Below, piece by piece: positions 17,104 to 26,027 of a DNA stretch of 64,000 nucleotides (its first letter is position 1; each line of letters opens with the position of its first letter). Source of the DNA: Nocardiopsis potens DSM 45234 (GTDB lineage: Bacteria > Actinomycetota > Actinomycetes > Streptosporangiales > Streptosporangiaceae). The stretch lies in assembly GCF_000341105.1 (NCBI RefSeq), contig NZ_ANBB01000033.1, positions 62,001 through 126,000 on the forward strand, read 5' to 3'. The position numbers were made by a program, and so were the translations under genes. The notes under the pieces were generated by a model that saw only the letters and a list, made by a program, of their open reading frames with translations, did not search any database and had not been told where the DNA came from.

Positions 17104-18036
17104 ATGGTGCTGCGGAACGCGTTGCTGGCGGTGTCGGGGAGCGGGCGGCTGCGGTCGGCCGCCGAGCGGAGCGCGGCCGCCCGCGGGATGGTGCGCCGGT
17201 TCATCGCCGGGGAGGAGCCCGAGGACGCCGTCCGCACCGTCGGCGAGCTGGCCGGGAAAGGGCTGCTGGCCACCGTGGACCGGCTGGGGGAGGACGTGCG
17301 GCACCCCGCGGCCGCCGAGGAGGCGGTCCGCGGATACCTGGGGCTGCTGGAGCGGCTGGACGACGCCGGGCTGACCGGCGCCGCCGAGGTGTCGGTGAAG
17401 CCCAGCGCGGTCGGGCTCGGCCTCGGTCCGGAGGGCGCGGCGCTGGCCCGGAGCGGGCTGGACCGGATCTGCGCCGCCGCCGCCGAGGCCGGCACCACGG
17501 TCACCCTGGACATGGAGGACGAGTCCGCGGTGCAGCCCACCCTGGACCTCCTGCGCGGGCTCCGCCCGCGCCACCCCTCGCTGGGCGTCGCCGTGCAGAG
17601 CCAGCTGCGCCGCACCGAGGAGGACGTGCGCGCCCTGGCCGCGCAGCGGGTCCGGGTCCGCCTGGTCAAGGGGGCCTACGCGGCCGAGCCGCCCGGCGCG
17701 CTCACCGCCCGCCGCGACGTGGACGCCGCCTACGTCCGCTGCCTGCGCACCCTGATGGCGGGCGACGGCTACCCGATGGTCGCCACGCACGACCCGCGGC
17801 TGATCGGCATCGCCCGCACCCTGGCCGCCCGGTACGGCCGCGACCGGAAGGGCTACGAGCTGCAGATGATCTACGGCGCCCGCCCCGACGAGCAGGTCCG
17901 GCTGGCGGCCGGCGGGGAGCGGATGCGGATCTACGTCCCCTACGGCCGGGACTGGTACGGCTACCTGCTGCGCCGCCTGGCCGAGCGCCCCGCCAACGTC
18001 GTCTTCGCGGCCCGCTCCCTGGCCACCCGCGGCTGA
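17104..18036 (+). CDS. Proline dehydrogenase, 310 aa
   Basis: An FAD enzyme that oxidises proline to pyrroline-5-carboxylate and passes electrons to quinone (monofunctional PutB type). Matches include AEVSVKPSAVGLGL, TLDMEDES, VRLVKGAYAAE, a Y..C...L region, MVATHDPRLI, YELQMIYGARPDEQ and the substrate-binding YVPYGRDWYGYLLRRLAERPAN tail region, all in the right order. Length is typical of the one-domain enzyme. ATG 17104 (MVLRNALLAV) follows a gap of 87 bases after the SARP gene. Next to proC, it places proline breakdown and synthesis genes side by side, an arrangement also known in Streptomyces. Confidence 0.93.
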   Translation: MVLRNALLAVSGSGRLRSAAERSAAARGMVRRFIAGEEPEDAVRTVGELAGKGLLATVDRLGEDVRHPAAAEEAVRGYLGLLERLDDAGLTGAAEVSVKPSAVGLGLGPEGAALARSGLDRICAAAAEAGTTVTLDMEDESAVQPTLDLLRGLRPRHPSLGVAVQSQLRRTEEDVRALAAQRVRVRLVKGAYAAEPPGALTARRDVDAAYVRCLRTLMAGDGYPMVATHDPRLIGIARTLAARYGRDRKGYELQMIYGARPDEQVRLAAGGERMRIYVPYGRDWYGYLLRRLAERPANVVFAARSLATRG

Positions 18037-18122
18037 CCCGCACCGCGCCGCCTCCCGTGCCCGCGGGGACCGGCGCGGAGGGCGCGATGGGGGAGACGGG
18101 GTCCACTCCGCTCCGTGACCGC

Positions 18123-18128
18123 TATAAC
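18123..18128 (+). promoter_or_regulatory. Candidate -10 element of the proC promoter
   Basis: TATAAC lies 28 bases before the proC ATG, and the 12 bases preceding the ATG include AAGGGG as a ribosome binding site. No convincing -35 was seen at 16-18 bases upstream. Confidence 0.35.
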
Positions 18129-18155
18129 GTGGAAAGGGTTCTAAGGGGTGGATGC

Positions 18156-18950
18156 ATGATCGCGATCATCGGCGCGGGCAAGATGGGCGAGGCGCTGCTC
18201 GCCGGGCTGCTGGCCACCGGGCACGACCCGGCCGACGTCCTGGTCACCGAGCCGCGCGAGGAGCACGCGGCCGAGCTGCGCGAGCGCTACGGGATCGAGA
18301 CGGCCGGCGCCGCCGAGGCGGCGCGCCGGGCGCGCACCCTGCTGCTCGCGATCAAGCCGCAGGACATGGTGGAGCTGCTCGACGCCGTCGCGCCGCACCT
18401 GGGCGAGGGGCGGCTGGTGGTGTCGGTGGCCGCCGGGATCACCACCTCGATGCTGGAGAAGCACCTCGGCGACGGGGTCGCGGTGGTGCGCGCGATGCCG
18501 AACACGCCCGCCCTGGTCGGCAAGGGCATGACCGCGATCGCCGCGGGCCGCACCACCACCGCCGAGCAGATGGACCACGCCGAGCGGCTGCTCAGCGCGG
18601 TCGGCGAGGTGGTCCGGGTGGACGAGAAGCACATGGACACCGTCACCGCGATCTCCGGCAGCGGGCCCGCCTACTTCTACTTCATCGCCGAGACGATGAT
18701 CGAGGCCGGCGTGGCGATGGGCATGCCGCGCGCCACCGCGCAGCGGCTGGTCGACCAGACCATCGCCGGCGCCTCGGCGATGCTGAACGAGTCCGGCGAG
18801 CACCCGGTGGTGCTGCGCGAGGCGGTCACCTCGCCCGGCGGGACCACCGCCGCCGCAGTGCGCGAGCTGGACCGGCACGGGGTGCGCACCGCGTTCACCG
18901 ACGCGATCGAGGCCGCCCGGGACCGCAGCAGGGCGCTGTCCGAGGGCTGA
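18156..18950 (+). CDS. proC: Pyrroline-5-carboxylate reductase, 264 aa
   Basis: Last step of proline synthesis, NAD(P)H-dependent. It starts with the dinucleotide fold IAIIGAGKMGEAL (2-14) and contains VVRAMPNTPALVGKG, the P5C-binding ISGSGPAYFYF and the C-terminal VTSPGGTTAAAVREL signature. Length is right. ATG 18156 (MIAIIGAGKMG) is used rather than in-frame codons upstream, because the sequence starts at the nucleotide-binding strand and a ribosome binding site is present. Confidence 0.96.
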   Translation: MIAIIGAGKMGEALLAGLLATGHDPADVLVTEPREEHAAELRERYGIETAGAAEAARRARTLLLAIKPQDMVELLDAVAPHLGEGRLVVSVAAGITTSMLEKHLGDGVAVVRAMPNTPALVGKGMTAIAAGRTTTAEQMDHAERLLSAVGEVVRVDEKHMDTVTAISGSGPAYFYFIAETMIEAGVAMGMPRATAQRLVDQTIAGASAMLNESGEHPVVLREAVTSPGGTTAAAVRELDRHGVRTAFTDAIEAARDRSRALSEG

Positions 18951-19066
18951 GCCGGCCGCGCCCGGATCCGGGACCTCCCGTCGGCGCGGCGGATCCGGGT
19001 GTGCTTGAGTTGAAGCGTGTCGCACCGCACACGCCCCTGACCGATCGGACCCCTCCGGGAGAGCGC

Positions 19067-20245
19067 ATGGCCTGCTCGCTGCACGTCGCCTGGGACGACG
19101 GGCTGACCGCATACGACTTCGGGCCGGAGCACCCGCTGAACCCGGTCCGGGTGGAGCTGACCATGGCGCTCGCCCGCGAGACGGGCGTGCTGGACGCCCC
19201 CGGGGTCGCGTTCACCCCGGTCGAGCCGGCCTCCGACGAGCTGCTCCGGCTGATCCACGAGCCGTCCTACATCGAGGCGGTCAAGAAGGCCGGGCAGACC
19301 CTGGAGCCGGACGAGGCGTACTACCTCGGCACCCCGGACAACCCCGTCTTCCCGAACATGCACGACGCGGCCGCGCTGGTCTCCGGTGCGTCGGTGGCCG
19401 CCGCCCGCGCGGTGTGGAGCGGCGCCACCCCGCACGCGGTGAACATCGCCGGCGGCCTGCACCACGCCATGCCCGGCCACGCCTGGGGGTTCTGCGTCTA
19501 CAACGACGCCTCGCTGGCCATCGCCTGGCTGCTGGAGCAGGGTGCCAAGCGGGTCGCCTACGTCGACGTGGACGTGCACCACGGCGACGGCGTGCAGGCG
19601 ATGTTCTACGACGACCCGCGGGTGATGACGATCAGCCTGCACGAGTCGCCGCTCACCCTGTTCCCCGGCACCGGCCGCCCGGCCGAGACCGGCGGCCCCG
19701 GCGCCGAGGGCTACTCGGTCAACGTCGCCCTCCCGGCCGGCACCGACGACGCCCGGTGGCTGCGGGCCTTCGACGCGATCGTCCCGCCGCTGCTCCGCGA
19801 GTTCCAGCCGGAGGTGCTGGTCACCCAGCACGGCGCGGACGCGCACGCGCTCGACCCGCTGGCCCACCTGATGCTCAGCATGGACGGGCAGCGCCGGATC
19901 TGCGCCGAGCTGCACCGGCTGGCCCAGGAGACCGCGGGCGGCCGCTGGGTGCTGCTCGGCGGCGGCGGATACGAGCTGGTGCAGGTCGTCCCGCGGGCCT
20001 GGACGCACCTGCTGGCGGAGGCGTGCGGCGCCGAGCTCGACCCGGAGTCGGCCACCCCCGACGCCTGGCGGCGCTTCGTCCGGGAGCGCACCGACGACGT
20101 CCCGCCGCTGTACATGACCGACGGGCGCACCGCCGAGTTCACCCCGTTCGAGGCGGGGTTCGACCCGGCGGACCCGGTGGACCAGGCCATCCAGGCCACC
20201 CGGCGCGCGGTCTTCCCCAGCCAGGGCATCGACCCCAGCCTGTGA
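19067..20245 (+). CDS. acuC: AcuC-type class I histone deacetylase-like enzyme, 392 aa
   Basis: A zinc-dependent deacetylase of the arginase/HDAC fold. In Bacillus AcuC removes acetyl groups from acetyl-CoA synthetase. Visible here are the paired His of GGLHHAMPGHAWGFC, the metal ligands of YVDVDVHHGDGVQ (Asp-x-His), the third ligand Asp in GADAHALDPL, and the GGGGYE catalytic-Tyr loop near residue 305. The N-terminus (HPLNPVRVELT) is also typical. ATG 19067 follows GGGAGAGCGC. The protein substrate in this organism is not known. Confidence 0.9.
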   Translation: MACSLHVAWDDGLTAYDFGPEHPLNPVRVELTMALARETGVLDAPGVAFTPVEPASDELLRLIHEPSYIEAVKKAGQTLEPDEAYYLGTPDNPVFPNMHDAAALVSGASVAAARAVWSGATPHAVNIAGGLHHAMPGHAWGFCVYNDASLAIAWLLEQGAKRVAYVDVDVHHGDGVQAMFYDDPRVMTISLHESPLTLFPGTGRPAETGGPGAEGYSVNVALPAGTDDARWLRAFDAIVPPLLREFQPEVLVTQHGADAHALDPLAHLMLSMDGQRRICAELHRLAQETAGGRWVLLGGGGYELVQVVPRAWTHLLAEACGAELDPESATPDAWRRFVRERTDDVPPLYMTDGRTAEFTPFEAGFDPADPVDQAIQATRRAVFPSQGIDPSL

Positions 20246-20343
20246 CGGCGAACCGGGCCCGGGAGCGGTTAACCGGCCCGGGATCGGGGGCAGGGACGAG
20301 GAAAGCGCATGAGCGGCCGAGAGGCCGGGAAGGGGGAGCACGG

Positions 20344-21165
20344 GTGACGCCGCCTTCACGGAGCGAGCTGATCGCGCACCTGGTGCGCACCGGTATCGCC
20401 GGACACGTGAACACGCCCCGCCAGGGCAACCTCCGGCACTACCGCCGGCTCGCCGAAGGCGACCCGTACCACAGGTTCGGCCTCTCCTTCGACCGGGACT
20501 GGAGCCACTCCGACGTGCTGGCGCTGATGGCGAAGCGCTGCGGGGTGGTCGCCGACCCCGAGCACACCTCCGGGGTGGACACCATCGACCCGGACCGCAC
20601 CGTCGACGCGCTGGAGGTGCTGGCCGACCGGATGGCGCAGGCCGCCCGCGGCGCCGAGCGGATCATGCTCGCCACCGGCCACCCGATCAACCTGCACGCC
20701 ACCTACCGCACCTGGAAGGACGCGCTGGTGCGGGCCGGCTGCACCGTGGTCACCGGCGGTGCGGGGTACTCCTACGAGGTGGAGGCCGGTTCGGCGCAGG
20801 GCCGCCGGACGCTGGTCTGGGACGACGGGATCGGCCTGGTCACCGACTCGGCCGGCGGGCCGCGGCACAGCCACCACCCGTTCGCGATGGAGGCCGCGCT
20901 GGAGGACCTGGAGCGGCGCGGCGAGCCGTGGCCGCAGCTGGTCATCGCCGACCACGGGTTCGCCGGTGCCGCCGGCGAGGCGGGCCTGTCCGTGGTCGGG
21001 TTCGCCGACTGCAACGATCCGGCACTCTTCCTCGGCGAGGACGAAGGAAAACTGCACGCCACGGTGCCGCTGGACGACGGTTACCGAACCGAGGACTACC
21101 GGCCGCTGTCGGACTACGTACTGGCCCGCGCCGGGCTCGCCCCGGGCGGCGGCGACGCAGGGTGA
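20344..21165 (+). CDS. Conserved phosphatase-like protein, 273 aa
   Basis: Resembles an actinobacterial protein usually annotated simply as 'phosphatase'. The family is found beside proC/acuC and the small HTH gene that follows here. Features: GHVNTPRQGNLRHY near the N-terminus, LATGHPINLHATYRTW, a VTGGAGYSYEVEAG loop, the His-rich DSAGGPRHSHHPFAMEAAL and LVIADHGFAGAAGEAGLSVVGFADCNDPA. The conserved His and Asp residues suggest metal-dependent hydrolysis, but the reaction is unproven. GTG 20344 has GGAAGGGGGAG upstream. Confidence 0.7.
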   Translation: MTPPSRSELIAHLVRTGIAGHVNTPRQGNLRHYRRLAEGDPYHRFGLSFDRDWSHSDVLALMAKRCGVVADPEHTSGVDTIDPDRTVDALEVLADRMAQAARGAERIMLATGHPINLHATYRTWKDALVRAGCTVVTGGAGYSYEVEAGSAQGRRTLVWDDGIGLVTDSAGGPRHSHHPFAMEAALEDLERRGEPWPQLVIADHGFAGAAGEAGLSVVGFADCNDPALFLGEDEGKLHATVPLDDGYRTEDYRPLSDYVLARAGLAPGGGDAG

Positions 21166-21432
21166 CCGGGGCGCCTTTTTATACCCACCCCCTAAACCTC
21201 ACGGGACCCGCCTCCCCCGTGTAGCTGCAGGGACAGCAAAACCGGGCTTTCAATGGCGTGACCCCGGATCTACCCTGAAAACGGACGTGTCAGCAGTCAC
21301 TTCAACGACACCCCCGGAGCGGCGGTGGGGCCGGGCGGAGCGGGGCGGGGTCCCGCGCCGACCGGTCGCCGCCCCGGCGGGCAAGAGGCCAGGGAAACCA
21401 CGCGCACGTCCGGAAGCGAGGGCGTTCCGAAC

Positions 21433-21636
21433 ATGAACGGGAGTAAGGCTCCACTGGAAGAGGTCAGGTTCCTGACCGTGGCCGAGGTCGCCACGATCAT
21501 GCGCGTCTCCAAGATGACCGTGTACCGGATGGTCCACTCGGGTGTGCTTCCCGCGATCCGGGTGGGGCGCTCGTACCGGGTTCCCGAGCGGGCCGTGCAC
21601 GACTACCTCCGAGAGGCGTTCGTCGAGGCCGGCTAG
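21433..21636 (+). CDS. Small excisionase/MerR-like HTH DNA-binding protein (Rv0500A/BdtA-like), 67 aa
   Basis: A one-domain winged-helix protein: LTVAEVATIMRVSKMTVYRM (recognition helix region), then the wing VGRSYRVPERAVHDYL. The pattern matches the Mycobacterium Rv0500A protein, which also lies next to proC, and the Streptomyces BdtA-type regulator. Despite the 'excisionase' label there is no integrase nearby, so a chromosomal regulatory role is more likely. ATG 21433 is taken because the upstream frame is Gly/Arg/Pro-rich filler. A hairpin terminator follows. Confidence 0.85.
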   Translation: MNGSKAPLEEVRFLTVAEVATIMRVSKMTVYRMVHSGVLPAIRVGRSYRVPERAVHDYLREAFVEAG

Positions 21637-21661
21637 GACCCGGCGGGCCCCACCGGTTCAT

Positions 21662-21698
21662 CCGAGGGGCGGTGCCTCCCCCCGCTCACCGCCCTCGG
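21662..21698 (+). terminator. Hairpin terminator after the small HTH gene
   Basis: CCGAGGGGCGGTG (21662-21674) pairs with CACCGCCCTCGG (21687-21698) with one bulged G. It begins 26 bases after the stop. The T-content downstream is low, as usual in this GC-rich sequence. Confidence 0.55.
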
Positions 21699-21799
21699 GT
21701 GGGTCTTCGTGCGGGCCGAGGAGGGGAACGCGAGGGTATCTACTACACTTTGTCGTCGTTGACATAGTGCCCACCTCACCTGTGCGTTTCGAGGTTCAG

Positions 21800-22423
21800 A
21801 TGCCCTCTCCCAGAACCGGTGCGCGCCGTCGTGCCGGGCGGATCGCCGCCGTGGCGACCGCGCTGACCGCGGCAGCGGCGCTCGGGGGATGCGCCGCCGA
21901 CCCCGCGCAGACCGAGAACACCGGATCGGAGAACCGCTACGTCTCCGGCGACGGGTCCAGCACCGTCTTCGAGGCGGGCGACCGGACCCAGGCCCCCGAC
22001 GTCTCCGGGAAGACCCTCGACGGCGAGGAGGTCGCGCTCGCCGACTACGAGGGCGGCGTCCTGGTGGTCAACTTCTGGGCCAGCTGGTGCGGCCCGTGCC
22101 GGTCGGAGACGCCGGTGCTGAACGAGGTCTACAGCGACTTCAAGGACCAGGGGGTCGAGTTCCTCGGCGTCAACATCAAGGACGACGAGACCGCGGCCCT
22201 CGCCTTCGAGAAGAAGCAGAAGGTCGCCTACCCCAGCCTCTACGACCAGCCGGGCGAGGTCGCCCAGGCCTTCCGGGACACCGTCCCGCCCCAGGCCATC
22301 CCCTCCACCCTGGTGATCGACCGGGACGGCGCCATCGCCGCGCGGGTCATCGGCGAGACCGACTACGACCAGCTCACCGGACTGGTGGAGCCGGTCGTCG
22401 CCGAGGGCGCTGATTCGGAATGA
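21800..22423 (+). CDS. Thioredoxin-fold lipoprotein, ResA/TlpA-like, 207 aa
   Basis: A membrane-attached thiol-disulfide oxidoreductase that keeps apocytochrome c haem-binding cysteines reduced. Lipobox ALGGC (Cys31) follows a hydrophobic signal. A TlpA/AhpC-type domain (about 65-205) holds the active site WCGPC (Cys97, Cys100) and the cis-Pro loop QAIPSTLVI. It heads a four-gene unit, with its TGA overlapping the ATG of ccdA. ATG 21800 is preferred because GAGG lies 8 bases upstream; an in-frame GTG at 21782 is the alternative. ResA is the likely role from context. Confidence 0.9.
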   Translation: MPSPRTGARRRAGRIAAVATALTAAAALGGCAADPAQTENTGSENRYVSGDGSSTVFEAGDRTQAPDVSGKTLDGEEVALADYEGGVLVVNFWASWCGPCRSETPVLNEVYSDFKDQGVEFLGVNIKDDETAALAFEKKQKVAYPSLYDQPGEVAQAFRDTVPPQAIPSTLVIDRDGAIAARVIGETDYDQLTGLVEPVVAEGADSE

Positions 22424-23226
22424 TCGCCGAAACCGTCCTGCAGGGGTCGCTGCTGCTCGCGATCCCGCTGGCGATCGCCGCCGGCCTGGTCTCCTTCCTC
22501 TCCCCCTGCGTGCTGCCGCTGGTCCCCGGCTACCTCTCCTACGTGACCGGGCTGTCCGGCGCGGACATCGCGGCCCGCAACCGGGCGGCCGCCGCGGTCC
22601 GCGCGGAGGGCGGCACGGTGCGCACCCTCGACGAGGAGCTGGAGACCCGGCGCTGGACCATGCTGGCCGGGAGCCTGCTCTTCATCGCCGGGTTCACCTT
22701 CGTGTTCGTCGCGGTGGGCGCCTTCGTCGGCGGGATCGGCGGGCTGCTGCTCGACTACGCCGACCCGATCACCCGGGTGCTCGGCGTGCTGACCATCGCC
22801 CTCGGCCTGGCCTTCATGGGCGTGCTCCCCGGCCTCAACCGCGAATTCCGGATCCACCGGATGCCCGGCGCCGGCCTGGTCGGCGCCCCGCTGCTGGGCA
22901 TACTGTTCGGGCTGGGCTGGACCCCGTGCATCGGCCCGACCCTGGCCGCGGTGCAGACCCTGGCGTTCACCGAGGGCAGCGCGGCGCGCGGGGCGCTGCT
23001 CTCGTTCTTCTACTGCGTCGGCCTGGGCGCGCCGTTCATCGCCGCCTCGCTGCTGTACCGCAAGGCGCTGGGCGCGTTCGACTGGGTGAAGCGGCACTAC
23101 CGGGTGATCACGATGATCGGCGGCGCGATGCTGGTCGCCCTCGGACTGCTGCTGGTCACCGGGGTGTGGACGCAGATCACCGCGGTCATGCAGGGATGGA
23201 CCGACGGCTTTGCGACGGTGATCTAG
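22420..23226 (+). CDS. ccdA: Cytochrome c biogenesis transmembrane protein CcdA, 268 aa
   Basis: CcdA passes electrons across the membrane from thioredoxin to ResA. Six or so hydrophobic segments are visible, with the two signature Cys in LSPCVLPLVPGYLSY (first TM) and LGWTPCIGPTLAA (fourth TM). A longer cytoplasmic loop (ADIAARNRAAAAVRAEGG) lies between TM1 and TM2, a common actinobacterial feature. The ATG overlaps the ResA-like stop (ATGA). ResB follows after 4 bases, so the system II maturation genes are co-transcribed. Confidence 0.95.
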   Translation: MIAETVLQGSLLLAIPLAIAAGLVSFLSPCVLPLVPGYLSYVTGLSGADIAARNRAAAAVRAEGGTVRTLDEELETRRWTMLAGSLLFIAGFTFVFVAVGAFVGGIGGLLLDYADPITRVLGVLTIALGLAFMGVLPGLNREFRIHRMPGAGLVGAPLLGILFGLGWTPCIGPTLAAVQTLAFTEGSAARGALLSFFYCVGLGAPFIAASLLYRKALGAFDWVKRHYRVITMIGGAMLVALGLLLVTGVWTQITAVMQGWTDGFATVI

Positions 23227-23230
23227 GACC

Positions 23231-24862
23231 ATGGCGACCTCCACCGAGGGCACCGCGGCCCCCTCCGGCGAGAAGGCCGAGGGCGCGCCGACCCCGGGCC
23301 GGCTCTCCCCGATCGGCTGGGCGCGCTGGGCCTGGCGCATCCTCACCTCGATGCGGACCGCGCTCATCCTGCTGTTCCTGCTGGCCGTCGGGGCGATCCC
23401 CGGGTCGATGCTGCCGCAGCGCGTGGTCAACCCGGACGAGGTGCGGCTCTACTACAGCGAGAACCCGGACCTGGCCCCCTGGCTGGACCGGTTCTACCTG
23501 TTCGACGTCTACTCCTCGCCCTGGTACGCGGCGATCTTCCTGCTGCTGTTCACCTCGCTGATCGGCTGCGTGATCCCGCGGGCCGCCGCGCACTACCGGC
23601 TGCTCCGCTCCCGTCCGCCCAAGACGCCGCGGAACCTCGGCCGGATGCCCTACTCGGCGCGGTTCACCACCGACGCCGCCCCGGAGCAGGCCCTGGACGA
23701 GGGCGCCGAGCTGCTCAAGCGGTACCGGACCGACCGGCACGCCGACTCGGTCTCCGGGGAGTCCGGCTACCTGCGCGAGACCGGCAACGTGCTGTTCCAC
23801 GTCGCCCTGCTGGGGCTGCTGGTCGCGCTGGCCGCCGGCTACGTCTTCGGCTACCGCGGCAACATGCTGGTGGTGGAGGGCGACTCGTTCGCCAACACGC
23901 TGCCCTCCTACGACGCCTTCCACCCCGGTGCGGCGGTCGACGGCGAGGGGCTGGAGCCGTTCTCCTTCACCGTGCACGACTTCCGGGCCCGCTTCCTGCA
24001 GGAGGGCGGCTTCGCCGGGCAGGCCGAGTCGTTCGAGGCCGACCTCACCTACCGGGACGCCCCCGGAGCCGAGGAGCAGGAGCACCTGCTCCGGGTCAAC
24101 CACCCGCTCTCGGTGGCCGGGGTCCAGGTCTACCTGCTCGGCCACGGCTACGCGCCGGAGTTCGAGGTGGTCGACGGCGAGGGCGACGTGGTCTTCGACC
24201 AGCCGGTGCCGTTCCTGCAGCGGGACAACGACCCCGGGTTCACCTCCGACGGCGTGGTGAAGGTGCCCGACGCGCTTCCCGAGGGGCTCGGGTTCAGCGG
24301 GGTGTTCCTGCCGACCCCGGGGGAGAGCCCGGAGGACCCCGACGAGCTGGTCTCCACCTTCCCCGACGCCACCGACCCGGTGGTGGTGCTCACCGCCTAC
24401 CAGGGCGACCTGGGCATGAAGGACCCCCAGTCGGTGTACCAGCTCTACACCTCGCGGATGGACAAGGTCGGCGAGTCGGAGCCGATGCGCCCCGGCGACA
24501 CCTGGGAGCTGCCGGACGGCGCGGGGACCCTGAAGTTCACGGGCTACAAGGAGTTCGTCAGCCTGCAGATGACGCACAACCCCGGGCGGCTGCCGGCGCT
24601 GCTCTTCTCCTCGCTGGCGGTGCTCGGCCTGCTCGGCACCCTGTTCGTCCGGCCGCGGCGGGCCTGGGTGCGCGCCACCGTCGGGGAGGACGGGCGTACC
24701 GTGGTCGAGGTGGCCGGCCTGGGCAAGACCGAATCGGCGGCCAACAGCCAGGAGTTCCACCGCATCGCGACCGAACTGAGGGACAGGCTGCGCCGCACCG
24801 GCGGCGCGGAGCGCACCGGCGGCGGGCCGGACGGCGCGGGCACGAGAGAGTCGGAGGAGTAG
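23231..24862 (+). CDS. resB: Cytochrome c biogenesis protein ResB, 543 aa
   Basis: ResB (Ccs1) works with CcsA to move haem to the outside and attach it to apocytochromes c. TM segments lie near residues 35-60, 95-115, 190-215 and 455-475, with a large extracytoplasmic part between the last two. The motifs LTSMRTALILLFLLA and RETGNVLFHVALLG are characteristic. The C-terminal tail after the last TM is charged and Gly-rich. ATG 23231 is 4 bases after ccdA; CcsA starts 3 bases after the stop. Confidence 0.94.
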   Translation: MATSTEGTAAPSGEKAEGAPTPGRLSPIGWARWAWRILTSMRTALILLFLLAVGAIPGSMLPQRVVNPDEVRLYYSENPDLAPWLDRFYLFDVYSSPWYAAIFLLLFTSLIGCVIPRAAAHYRLLRSRPPKTPRNLGRMPYSARFTTDAAPEQALDEGAELLKRYRTDRHADSVSGESGYLRETGNVLFHVALLGLLVALAAGYVFGYRGNMLVVEGDSFANTLPSYDAFHPGAAVDGEGLEPFSFTVHDFRARFLQEGGFAGQAESFEADLTYRDAPGAEEQEHLLRVNHPLSVAGVQVYLLGHGYAPEFEVVDGEGDVVFDQPVPFLQRDNDPGFTSDGVVKVPDALPEGLGFSGVFLPTPGESPEDPDELVSTFPDATDPVVVLTAYQGDLGMKDPQSVYQLYTSRMDKVGESEPMRPGDTWELPDGAGTLKFTGYKEFVSLQMTHNPGRLPALLFSSLAVLGLLGTLFVRPRRAWVRATVGEDGRTVVEVAGLGKTESAANSQEFHRIATELRDRLRRTGGAERTGGGPDGAGTRESEE

Positions 24863-24865
24863 CCG

Positions 24866-25930
24866 GTGGTGTACGAGCTCGCCGCGGAGGCGGCGGTGGA
24901 CGAGGGGATGGCCGCGGTCAGCGACGGCCTGATCATCGCGATGATCGTGGCCTACGCGATCGCCCTGTTCCTGTTCGCCCTGGAGGCCGCGTACGGCCGG
25001 CGCAAGGCGCTGGCGCCCGGCCGGATGGACCCGGTCGGCGCGGCCGCCGGGGCCGGAGCCGGGGCGAAGAAGGCGGGCGGCCACTCCACGCTCGACCTGG
25101 ACGCCGAGGAGGAGGCGGCCGCGGGCGGCGACGGCGGCGAGGCGGACGCGCGCGACGCGGCGCCGCGCCCCTCGGCCGCGCGCAACGGGCTCGGCCTGGT
25201 GGCACTGGCCGTGACGGTCCTCGGCTTCCTGCTCAACCTGGGGCAGATCGCCGCCCGCGGCCTGGCGGCGGACCGCTGGCCGTGGGGCAACATGTTCGAG
25301 TTCGTGGTGGCGATCTGCCTGTGCTCGGTGGGCGCCTTCCTGTACGCGGCGTTCCGCTACAAGGCCCGCTACCTGGGCACCTTCGTGCTGCTCCCGGTGG
25401 TGCTGCTGCTCGGCATCGCGGTCCGCTGGCTGTACAGCGAGGCCGGCCCGGTCATCCCGGCGCTGCACTCCTACTGGATCGCCATCCACGTCTCCGCCGC
25501 GATCATCGCCACCGGCGCGTTCATGGTCTCCGGGGCGGCCGGCATCACCTACCTGATCGCGCACGCCACCGAGGCCAAGCGGGCCGCGGGCGCGAAGGTG
25601 GCCGGCATCGCGGCCAAGCTGCCCGCCTCCGAGCTGCTGGACCGGGTCTCGCACCGGTTCATCGTGATCGCCTTCCCGCTGTGGACCTTCGCGATCATCG
25701 CCGGCGCCATCTGGGCGGACGAGGCCTGGGGCCGGTTCTGGGGGTGGGACCCCAAGGAGGTCTGGTCCTTCATCACCTGGGTGGTGTACGCGGCCTACCT
25801 GCACGCCCGGGCCACCGCGGGCTGGCGCGGCCCCCGGACCGCCTGGATCGGGGTGGCCGGCTTCGCCTGCCTGATGTTCAACTTCTTCGCGGTGAACTAC
25901 CTCTTCAGCGGCCTGCACAGCTACGCCTGA
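24866..25930 (+). CDS. ccsA: Cytochrome c haem-handling protein CcsA/ResC, 354 aa
   Basis: Partner of ResB and the likely cytochrome c synthase. The haem-binding WWD motif region GWDPKEVW near residue 292 is intact, with conserved His residues in the surrounding TM loops (SYWIAIHVS and HRFIVIAF). Eight TM segments can be counted. The first cytoplasmic loop (about 50-110) is unusually rich in Ala, Gly, Asp and Glu. GTG 24866 has GGAGGA 7-8 bases upstream. This is the last gene of the maturation operon; a strong terminator follows. Confidence 0.94.
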   Translation: MVYELAAEAAVDEGMAAVSDGLIIAMIVAYAIALFLFALEAAYGRRKALAPGRMDPVGAAAGAGAGAKKAGGHSTLDLDAEEEAAAGGDGGEADARDAAPRPSAARNGLGLVALAVTVLGFLLNLGQIAARGLAADRWPWGNMFEFVVAICLCSVGAFLYAAFRYKARYLGTFVLLPVVLLLGIAVRWLYSEAGPVIPALHSYWIAIHVSAAIIATGAFMVSGAAGITYLIAHATEAKRAAGAKVAGIAAKLPASELLDRVSHRFIVIAFPLWTFAIIAGAIWADEAWGRFWGWDPKEVWSFITWVVYAAYLHARATAGWRGPRTAWIGVAGFACLMFNFFAVNYLFSGLHSYA

Positions 25931-25945
25931 GCCGCACCTGCGCAG

Positions 25946-25988
25946 ACGCGAGGGGCCGCCCCGATCCTGTCGGGGCGGCCCCTCGCGT
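25946..25988. terminator. Strong hairpin terminator after the cytochrome c maturation operon
   Basis: A perfect 19-bp stem (25946-25964 with 25970-25988, starting ACGCGAGGGGCCGCC) has a 5-base loop, 16 bases after the CcsA stop. It could also serve the opposing gene ending at 26028. Confidence 0.85.
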
Positions 25989-26027
25989 GTTCGCCTCTCC
26001 GCTCCCTGCGCGGGTGCGGCCGGCCGG

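Noticed and set aside
13207-17790. Minus-strand open frame of over 1500 codons
   Set aside because: It lies antisense to the SARP gene and has the Gly/Arg/Ala/Val/Gln shadow composition of GC-rich DNA, with no motifs.
21433-21636. Excisionase-like gene, considered as a sign of an integrated element
   Set aside because: No integrase, attachment repeats or phage genes nearby. The proC association marks it as a chromosomal regulator.
22363-25918. Long minus-strand open frames over the cytochrome c maturation genes
   Set aside because: They are antisense to ccdA, resB and ccsA, which are certain. Composition is shadow-like.
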